From Treponema sp. (GTDB taxonomy: Bacteria; Spirochaetota; Spirochaetia; Treponematales; Breznakiellaceae), in contig JAITNU010000202.1 in assembly GCA_031290325.1 (NCBI GenBank), forward strand, positions 1-10,959: a DNA stretch of 10,959 bases, in the 5' to 3' direction. The position numbers were made by a program, and so were the translations under genes. Every line of letters begins with the position of its first letter. Position 1 is the first letter of the stretch. The notes beneath the pieces were generated by a model, which had not been told where the DNA came from, made no database searches, and worked only from the letters and a program-made list of their open reading frames with translations. This document shows positions 5,852-10,959 of this stretch, piece after piece.

Positions 5852-7558
5852 TTACCCGACAATCTCCCCGTTTTCTATGGCTATCCGCCGTTCACACCGC
5901 TCTACAGTTGTCAAGCGGTGAGCAATCACAATCAGCGTTTTGTTTTCGCTGACCTTGTATATCTCGTCCATTATTTTACTTTCCGTGTCGTTGTCAAGGG
6001 CGGAAGTCGCTTCATCAAGTACCAGCACTTCAGGATCGCAGTAGAGCGCACGGGCAATGCCGATACGCTGCTTTTGTCCTCCACTCAACTGAATGCCCCC
6101 TTCCCCAACACGGGTATGGAGTCCTTCTTTTTGTAAGAGAAAGTTCCAGATGTTCGCCATTTGGAGTACCTCCATGAGCCGTTCGTCGTTCTGTTCTGAG
6201 CCGAATACGACGTTTTCCGCCACGGTTCCATCAAAGAGATAAATGCTCTGCGGGATATAGCCTATCTTGCTTCTCCATGCGCGGATGTTTTCGTTGGTAA
6301 TTGCCATATCATCAATATAGATGACACCGGAAGAGGGTTTATTGATGCCGATGATTAGGTCAACCAGGGTGGATTTACCGCCACCGCTTTCCCCGACAAT
6401 CGCGATTTTTTCTCCTTTGCGTATCTCAAGGGAAACGTTATTTAAAACATCCGTCCCAACCATGTACTTAAAAGAAAGATTTTCTACACGGATCGATTTT
6501 TTAAAGACAAGGGAAGCGGCGCCTTCATGCTCTGTTGCCTGATGTATATTATCATACACAATGTCAAGGGAACGCTGTAAATAGACAACCTGGTTGACAT
6601 TAGTCAACATCCTGTTTAGTGCAGGCAGTATCCGGTACAATGCCAGGGCGTACATCGCGATAATGGGAATAACCCGATCCGCGGAATGATAATACCAGAG
6701 AATAAAGACCACTGCAGCAACAAGGAGAGAAAAACCGGCGCTCTCAAGAATGTTCTTGGGTAGTGAACCAAGGGTTTGACTTATCGTTTGCGCTCTGGAA
6801 AGAGCTCTGGTTGACTCCTCAAAAACGCGGAAGATGCGCGCTTCGTTTCCCTTTAATTTAACGAACTTAAAATTACCAAAGGTCTCTCCCAAGGTATGGC
6901 TTAAGTTCAGCTGGGCATCGGCTCGTTTTATTCCCTGGGCTTTGCTCTTGCGTATCAGGTACTGCAATATAAACAAAACAGCCAGAACCAATATGGCGGT
7001 TAATACCAGGGTCATTTGCCAATTTACCATAACCATAAAACTGTAGAGCAGCAGTACGGTAAATAATTCTGAACCCATCTGCAGCATATTCAACAGTAAC
7101 TGACTCACGTTGCCTGCTTCGTTTATAATGATCTGCATCAGTTCGGCAGAGTTTTTTTGTACATATACTTTATAAGGAATCGTAAGATAAGTTTTAAAAA
7201 GCGTTGTGGCAAAATGCCGAAACATCCCTAAAGAAAAGAGGTTTAATATATAGGTATAGATAACATTGTACACAGCCCGGAATATATAAAAGCAAACAAT
7301 GGTAATACCGAAGACGATAATAAAATTGGTTTTTGAGACAAACCCCAATAAATCGAAAAACTTTTTATAATAGCCTGTATCAATCAAATTCGGATTTGAT
7401 GCCACTGATATAAAAGGCATGATCACCGAAACGCCTGCAGTTTCAACAATCGATAACACGATGGTTAACATGAACAGCGTAATAAGATAGAGCTTCTGCT
7501 TTCTGTTCAGCAGTCCCCGCAGTTTTCCAATGATTGGATTGAGCATCCTAAGGTTCAT
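5852..7558 (-). CDS. PglK-type ABC exporter, possible lipid-linked glycan flippase
   Basis: This 568-residue half-transporter has an N-terminal membrane domain (about six helices between residues 22 and 310) fused to a nucleotide-binding domain. The NBD is complete: Walker A GESGGGKS at 389-396, Q-loop Gln437, signature LSGGQ at 491-495, Walker B VLVLDE at 511-516 and H-loop His547. In the membrane domain, FKTYLTIPYKVYVQKNSAEL at 121-140 resembles the PY..., N.SAEL stretch of PglK/WlaB, which flips lipid-linked oligosaccharide across the inner membrane. PglK is therefore the closest family I recall, though other lipid or peptide exporters share the fold. It should work as a homodimer. ATG 7558 has AGGA nine bases upstream and lies 18 bases after the Omp85-like gene. 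It probably shares a transcript with aroB and the barrel protein. Confidence 0.88.
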   Translation of the reverse strand: MNLRMLNPIIGKLRGLLNRKQKLYLITLFMLTIVLSIVETAGVSVIMPFISVASNPNLIDTGYYKKFFDLLGFVSKTNFIIVFGITIVCFYIFRAVYNVIYTYILNLFSLGMFRHFATTLFKTYLTIPYKVYVQKNSAELMQIIINEAGNVSQLLLNMLQMGSELFTVLLLYSFMVMVNWQMTLVLTAILVLAVLFILQYLIRKSKAQGIKRADAQLNLSHTLGETFGNFKFVKLKGNEARIFRVFEESTRALSRAQTISQTLGSLPKNILESAGFSLLVAAVVFILWYYHSADRVIPIIAMYALALYRILPALNRMLTNVNQVVYLQRSLDIVYDNIHQATEHEGAASLVFKKSIRVENLSFKYMVGTDVLNNVSLEIRKGEKIAIVGESGGGKSTLVDLIIGINKPSSGVIYIDDMAITNENIRAWRSKIGYIPQSIYLFDGTVAENVVFGSEQNDERLMEVLQMANIWNFLLQKEGLHTRVGEGGIQLSGGQKQRIGIARALYCDPEVLVLDEATSALDNDTESKIMDEIYKVSENKTLIVIAHRLTTVERCERRIAIENGEIVG

Positions 7559-7576
7559 AATGCAGCTTCCTTTGTG

Positions 7577-9178
7577 TTAATAATGATGTCCAATACCAAT
7601 GAAGATTTCCCGGTTATCCCCTCCGGGAAGCGTCCCGGTTTTCACCCATGCTTGCAGGTTCCAGGTCATACTGACCCGGAGGTACAAACTGCGCCAGGAA
7701 AGGGGAAAGACAATGGCCTCAAGTCCACCGGAAAAATACCACTCGTACTTCTCGTTATGCAAAAAGTTCTTTGCCAGCGCCATATCATACACCGGCACAA
7801 CATGCAGCTCAAAATTGAAGAGCCGCAGTTTGCGGGTATTAAACAACTCGGAAGGGAGAAAACGGAGCAGCCTGAAGGGGAAATCCAGATTGAGTGAGAA
7901 CATCGTATCGGTCTTTATATTCCGGTCGCGGATACCCCGCAGCATATCACCTGCTGTGGTATCATAATCGTCAAACCACTGTTTGTACCGAAACCTGCCT
8001 GAGATGCCGAATAATTTTGACAGCCGCAGATGGCCTATGGCGATAAAGGCCACGGAGTTGTTCCAATCATCTGCATAAAAATTATAGGTATTGGTATTTT
8101 CAATATAGATACTGGCGCCTTTACGGAAATTCTCGTTCTCTACCCAGTCGATACGATCAAAACCGAAACTGTGGCTAAAGGTTGACGAGGGGCCCCGCCG
8201 CGGCTGATCCAGTTCACCGCCAGGACGGTAATTGATCCTGCCCTCTAAGCGGGGAATATAGGTGAGGTATCCGGTTCTTTTGAATCCCAGGCCCGTGGGG
8301 ATTTTCCATTGGGCATAGAGCTGGCTGTACAGATACCAGACATCTGCAAAATAATCCCCTAAGCCATACTGTACCTGATCCTCCTCGCTGTTGGTCTCAT
8401 TGACAACGGTTCCCTCTTCAAAGCCAAAGGTAAAGGTCGTTTTTTTATAGGGGAGGTCCATGGAAATACCGGTGGTGTTTTTATAGTACAGCGGTTCTTC
8501 CTGAGTATACGAAAAAGCATTATCAAAATTAACATTCCAGAGATACCCAAAGGCGGTGAAGGGGGTATCTGAATCAATCAGAAAATTGAATGAGTGTTTT
8601 TGATAGGTTGTCTTTGTTTCATCCGCATCGTTGTATTGATACCCCAAATCAATACGCAGTGGGTTCATGGTACCCAGAAAGTTATAATCCCGCGCCTTGA
8701 GGGTTATATCAAAACCGGAATTAGAATCGTAGAGCGGCCGGGGCAGGATAATCATATTCCAGGTATCAACGGTGTGGATTACAAGATCAACCGGTATACG
8801 TCCGTCATCGTCGCTTTCTCCCACGGTGTATTCGATGGAAGCGGTAGCTAAACTGCGCTGATTGATCAGCATCTGTGTTTTCCGGACTATGTATTGTTCC
8901 AGGCGGACCTTACCCACCAGCACTTCGCCTTCCTTGAATTCACCTTTCTGGCGCAGGGCAAAGGGACGGGTCTGGCCTTTTATATCAAAATCAATGGTTC
9001 GTATATAGAAAACATACTGCGACTCATCGGTTTCCATAGTTTCTTCGGCGTTCACCGGCTTTGTTCCGAACAGAACAATATGAAACAGACACGAATACAA
9101 GAACATTCTGAAGATATTCTTCCGGGCAGATGACAAAGCAGGGGTCTTGTTTGCGAATAGGAGCTTACTGATGTTCAT
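7577..9178 (-). CDS. Omp85-superfamily outer-membrane barrel protein with short POTRA-like domain
   Basis: The predicted 533-residue protein has a long signal peptide (basic n-region, hydrophobic MFLYSCLFHIVLFG about 25-38, cleavage after VNA near 44). One POTRA-like alpha/beta domain follows at about 55-137. From about 145 it is alternating beta-strand sequence with many aromatics, ending in GIGHHY with a terminal aromatic residue. The first barrel strands (SGFDITLKARDYNFLGTMNP, then LRIDLGY) match the start of Omp85 barrels. LRGIRD at 413-418, followed by TMFSLNLDFPF, corresponds to the (V/L)RG(F/Y) loop-6 motif of BamA/TamA-type proteins. Relatives insert or secrete outer-membrane proteins, or move lipids; with one POTRA-like domain this is not canonical BamA. 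ATG 9178 is chosen because GGAGGG stands seven bases upstream; ATG 9196 would add MMEGIH. It overlaps the aroB end by 14 bases and precedes the ABC exporter. Confidence 0.75.
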   Translation of the reverse strand: MNISKLLFANKTPALSSARKNIFRMFLYSCLFHIVLFGTKPVNAEETMETDESQYVFYIRTIDFDIKGQTRPFALRQKGEFKEGEVLVGKVRLEQYIVRKTQMLINQRSLATASIEYTVGESDDDGRIPVDLVIHTVDTWNMIILPRPLYDSNSGFDITLKARDYNFLGTMNPLRIDLGYQYNDADETKTTYQKHSFNFLIDSDTPFTAFGYLWNVNFDNAFSYTQEEPLYYKNTTGISMDLPYKKTTFTFGFEEGTVVNETNSEEDQVQYGLGDYFADVWYLYSQLYAQWKIPTGLGFKRTGYLTYIPRLEGRINYRPGGELDQPRRGPSSTFSHSFGFDRIDWVENENFRKGASIYIENTNTYNFYADDWNNSVAFIAIGHLRLSKLFGISGRFRYKQWFDDYDTTAGDMLRGIRDRNIKTDTMFSLNLDFPFRLLRFLPSELFNTRKLRLFNFELHVVPVYDMALAKNFLHNEKYEWYFSGGLEAIVFPLSWRSLYLRVSMTWNLQAWVKTGTLPGGDNREIFIGIGHHY

Positions 9179-10289
9179 GTGTATACCCTCCATCAATAAT
9201 ACGGGTTAAAAGCGTCTGCCCGATCAGTGCTGCAGAAACCAACTGGGCGCCCTTCGGGCCAGGAACGACAAACATGAGTGTTCCGCCTTTCTTTTTCTTA
9301 TCCCCCCCCAAGGCCCGCATAAACGTCTCCCGATCCTGCATCATAGGATGCGGGGCCGCGGTTTCGTAGCCAAAGGCACGGAGTAAGCCGCTTATTGCCG
9401 CTGCCCGGTCTTCGGGGGTGATGCCCAGGGCGCACCCCAGCTCGCAGGCCCGGACTATGCCCCAGGCAACTGCCTCGCCATGGGAAAGGCGCCCCAGGAC
9501 CGCGACGGATTCCAGGGCATGGGCAAAGGTGTGGCCCAGGTTCAAAAGCATCCGCACTTCGCCGGTTTCATGAGGGTCTGCCTCCACGATGCGGCCCTTG
9601 ACCCGCACCGACCGGCTTATACATGCAACGATACGGTCAAGCTCCCCCAGGTTTTGGGGGAATTGTTCTTCTATAAAAACACGCTGCAGGGCGCTGAGGA
9701 GGGACCAGAATTCGCCATCCTGGTCATCGATATCCAACACCGCGGTCTTAATGAGTTCCGCCATGCCGGACTTCCATTCAGAACGAGGCAGGGTTTTCAG
9801 GGCCTCAATAGGCATGAAGATACGCGATGCCGGATAAAAGGTCCCCACCAGGTTTTTCATGTCAAAGAGGTCGAATCCTGTTTTCCCCCCCAGGGCAGCA
9901 TCAACCATGCCCAAGAGGGTAGTGGACACCAGGCAGAGTCTGGCCCCCCGCATGTACACCGAGGCGGCAAAGGCGGTCATATCCGTTACCACCCCGCCAC
10001 CAATGCCGATAAAAAAGCCATCCCTGCCAAGCCCCGCCGCTTTGGCAGCCTGGAGTATAACCTCAATAGAGGCCCAGCCCTTGGAAGTCTCCCCTGGAGG
10101 CAGGGTACAGATGGGCAGATCTCCCCGGATGTTCCGGGCAAGGGAAGCGGTGTTGGTATCACACACCAAAAGCACCCCCCCAGGGGAAACCTGGTCACCG
10201 GTGAACAGCTCATCAAGCGCAGGAACTTCACTCTGGATACATACCTGGGATACAGTTGTACCGAACCTAAAGGTATCTACTTTTCTCAT
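9165..10289 (-). CDS. aroB: 3-dehydroquinate synthase or related sugar-phosphate cyclase
   Basis: This 374-residue cytosolic enzyme has the family's layout. 3-Dehydroquinate synthase uses NAD and a divalent metal to convert DAHP to 3-dehydroquinate, step two of the shikimate pathway. Visible motifs are the dinucleotide loop GGGVVTD (97-103), LGGKTG (133-138), KNLVGTF (145-151), KSGMAELIK (173-181), NLGHTFAHALE (250-260), SHGEAV (269-274) and GDKKKKG (329-335). Metal ligands would be Glu178, His253 and His270. Departures from the usual enzyme are GGGVVTD where most have GGGVVGD, and VSTTLL for VPTTLL. ATG 10289 has AGGCGG six bases upstream. It heads a packed unit with an Omp85-like protein and a PglK-type exporter rather than shikimate genes, so a specialised cyclase making an envelope precursor is a possible alternative. 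The symbol rests on family resemblance. Confidence 0.9.
   Translation of the reverse strand: MRKVDTFRFGTTVSQVCIQSEVPALDELFTGDQVSPGGVLLVCDTNTASLARNIRGDLPICTLPPGETSKGWASIEVILQAAKAAGLGRDGFFIGIGGGVVTDMTAFAASVYMRGARLCLVSTTLLGMVDAALGGKTGFDLFDMKNLVGTFYPASRIFMPIEALKTLPRSEWKSGMAELIKTAVLDIDDQDGEFWSLLSALQRVFIEEQFPQNLGELDRIVACISRSVRVKGRIVEADPHETGEVRMLLNLGHTFAHALESVAVLGRLSHGEAVAWGIVRACELGCALGITPEDRAAAISGLLRAFGYETAAPHPMMQDRETFMRALGGDKKKKGGTLMFVVPGPKGAQLVSAALIGQTLLTRIIDGGYTHEHQ
9186..9191 (-). promoter_or_regulatory. Shine-Dalgarno that fixes the Omp85-like start
   Basis: GGAGGG on the minus strand lies seven bases before ATG 9178 and inside the last codons of aroB. It places the start six codons downstream of the longest frame and shows the two genes are translationally close-packed. 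Confidence 0.75.
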
Positions 10290-10324
10290 TATTTACCGCC
10301 TAAAAGACAGGACAAAGAAGCCCC

Positions 10325-10345
10325 TTTCGAACACTTTGTTTCGAA
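10325..10345. repeat. Paired TTTCGAA sites upstream of aroB
   Basis: TTTCGAA occurs at 10325-10331 and again at 10339-10345, 14 bases apart; each contains the palindrome TTCGAA. The pair lies 36-56 bases before the aroB start codon, where a regulator of the unit could bind. No convincing -35/-10 pair was found between here and the start codon. Confidence 0.3.
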
Positions 10346-10370
10346 AAAACCAATGCCATAACACAGAGGG

Positions 10371-10393
10371 AAAGCATGGACGAAACATGCTTT
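10371..10393. terminator. 8-bp hairpin between antitoxin remnant and aroB
   Basis: AAAGCATG (10371-10378) and CATGCTTT (10386-10393) pair perfectly around a 7-base loop. It lies after the antitoxin remnant and before aroB, both on the minus strand, where a terminator would be expected. No U-run follows on either strand, so termination is uncertain; a protein site or attenuator are alternatives. Confidence 0.3.
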
Positions 10394-10418
10394 ATGATGT
10401 CCTATGATTTGTCTAATG

Positions 10419-10598
10419 TCAATAATATACCCCGGCACATGGGGAAAAGCAATGAGGAAGAATTTTTAACCACTCAGTTGAATAAGCCGAAGGCAGAAAC
10501 AGGCATGTTGTTTTTGCTTGATCCAAACCTTCATTAATGAGAGAATATAATTCCAGGTAATTGTTTCTTAAATCCGCACGTGGTCTAATTGTAGGCAT
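10419..10598 (-). pseudogene. Remnant of a Phd/YefM-family antitoxin
   Basis: From ATG 10598 the protein begins MPTIRPRADLRNNY, then LELYSLINEG, which matches the DNA-binding N-terminus of YefM/Phd-type antitoxins (typically MPTIRPSSDLRNNY...). After about residue 24 the similarity stops and the frame ends at 10419 with 59 residues, against the usual 80-90. The +1 frame continues with VWIKQKQ, reminiscent of the next family strand (EPVFITKNG), and then stops, so at least one frameshift plus further decay is likely. GGGGG lies just upstream as a ribosome site. No toxin gene of the RelE/YoeB/Doc/PIN type is visible on either side. The frame also runs open to 10631, but the antitoxin match begins at 10598. 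Confidence 0.55.
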
Positions 10599-10679
10599 AA
10601 TTCCCCCAAAAAAGTACATTGAGCCATTCATTCAACTTTTTTCATGCTGCCAAATCTACAAAAGCGTGTTAAGCGGTCT

Positions 10680-10708
10680 CGTAAAAATTTAACAAAAAAT
10701 TTTTTACG
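10680..10708. repeat. AT-rich inverted repeat
   Basis: CGTAAAAATTT (10680-10690) and AAATTTTTTACG (10697-10708) pair, with one extra base, around AACAAA. It sits 16 bases left of the large CGCGGATT repeat and may mark the same insertion or be a bidirectional terminator-like structure. Confidence 0.4.
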
Positions 10709-10723
10709 CAGAATAAGAAAAGT

Positions 10724-10794
10724 GTCCGCGGATTAACACGGATTTTCGCGGATTGGAAGCGATAATCCGCGTTAATCAGCGTAAATCCGCGGAC
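10724..10794. repeat. 71-bp inverted repeat of 10-bp-phased CGCGGATT units
   Basis: Two 31-base arms (10724-10754 and 10764-10794) are reverse complements at 26 of 31 positions around the 9-base centre GGAAGCGAT. Each arm is three units spaced exactly 10 bases apart: CGCGGATT, CACGGATT, CGCGGATT at 10727, 10737 and 10747, mirrored as AATCCGCG, AATCAGCG, AATCCGCG at 10764, 10774 and 10784. Weaker pairing (AAGAA...TTCTT) extends outward. From memory, similar CGCGGATT-rich elements occur between genes in several bacterial phyla, including spirochaetes; I could not check. The arrangement suggests a REP/MITE-like dispersed element or phased protein sites. An open frame across it (10669-10935, minus) is not a gene. 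Confidence 0.8.
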
Positions 10795-10834
10795 TGTCTT
10801 CTTCTTGTGCGTAAGGTGAGTTATTAATTGAGAT

Positions 10835-10863
10835 GTGACGAAACGGGCCGGTCTTTTTATGCT
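10835..10863 (+). promoter_or_regulatory. Candidate promoter for the partial exported protein
   Basis: GTGACG (10835-10840, 4 of 6), a 17-base spacer and TATGCT (10858-10863, 4 of 6) end six bases before ATG 10870. There is no Shine-Dalgarno. It is weaker than the other leaderless-type promoters here but has the same spacing. Confidence 0.3.
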
Positions 10864-10869
10864 ATGACC

Positions 10870-10959
10870 ATGAAAGATCGGCATATTCTTAGATGGTTCC
10901 TCATTGTTCTTATGGCGAGTTCTCTTTATGCCCAAAATCCCAAGACCATCATTGCCACC
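10870..10959 (+). CDS. N-terminus of an exported protein, cut by the window end
   Basis: The 30 codons visible begin MKDRHILRWFLIVLMASSLY and continue AQNPKTIIAT. This is a clear signal peptide: basic start, hydrophobic core FLIVLMASS, and likely cleavage after LYA before QNP, a form common in spirochaete exported proteins. The frame stays open to the last base. An ATG two codons upstream (10864) would give MTMKDRH..., but it abuts the -10-like TATGCT, so I prefer 10870. Function cannot be told from this part. Confidence 0.65.
   Translation, partial: MKDRHILRWFLIVLMASSLYAQNPKTIIAT

Noticed and set aside
9480..10361. 293-codon plus-strand ORF
   Set aside because: It is almost wholly antisense to aroB, whose motifs are clear. 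It has no recognisable domain and its composition is typical of a shadow frame.
10669..10935. 88-codon minus-strand ORF
   Set aside because: Much of it translates the palindromic repeat (RGFTLINADYRF...), and its start overlaps the signal-peptide gene on the other strand. It is a by-product of the repeat.

Overview
The window looks like chromosomal DNA of a treponeme-type spirochaete, possibly a termite-gut Treponema. That is an inference from gene content and overall character: moderately GC-rich genes, AT-rich intergenic stretches, an outer-membrane barrel protein, and signal peptides ending in an LYA-type cleavage site. No rRNA, tRNA, CRISPR array or intact transposon was recognised.

Layout. 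1-445: AT-rich non-coding DNA with a perfect 19-bp palindrome and a broken small ORF. 446-2672 (minus): the tRNA-modification GTPase MnmE behind a secreted HEAT-repeat protein. 2765-3388 (plus, divergent): a purine-type phosphoribosyltransferase, followed by an apparently frameshifted ORF that overlaps its stop codon. 3820-4785 (minus): a bile-acid:sodium-symporter-family (BASS) transporter, divergent from a thioredoxin with a CGSC active site (4927-5244, plus). 5480-10289 (minus): a tightly packed unit read as aroB-like sugar-phosphate cyclase, Omp85-superfamily barrel protein, PglK-type ABC exporter and a small four-helix membrane protein. Intergenic distances are 14 bp overlap, 18 bp and about 12 bp. 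10290-10863: regulatory-looking repeats, the remnant of a Phd/YefM antitoxin, an AT-rich hairpin and a 71-bp inverted repeat built from 10-bp-phased CGCGGATT units. 10870-10959: the first 30 codons of an exported protein that runs off the end.

Two patterns stand out. First, several genes that lead transcription units have no Shine-Dalgarno sequence but carry a -10-like hexamer ending 6 or 7 bases before the ATG, most with a plausible -35 sixteen or seventeen bases further up: mnmE, the phosphoribosyltransferase, the symporter and the final partial gene. This is the geometry of leaderless mRNAs. Genes inside the aroB unit have good Shine-Dalgarno sites instead, except the last one. Second, the aroB-led unit joins a cytosolic cyclase to an inner-membrane lipid/glycan-exporter-like ABC protein and an outer-membrane Omp85-like barrel, with no other shikimate genes visible. 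It may be an envelope-building module, and it is the best candidate here for an undescribed system, although its substrate cannot be read from sequence.
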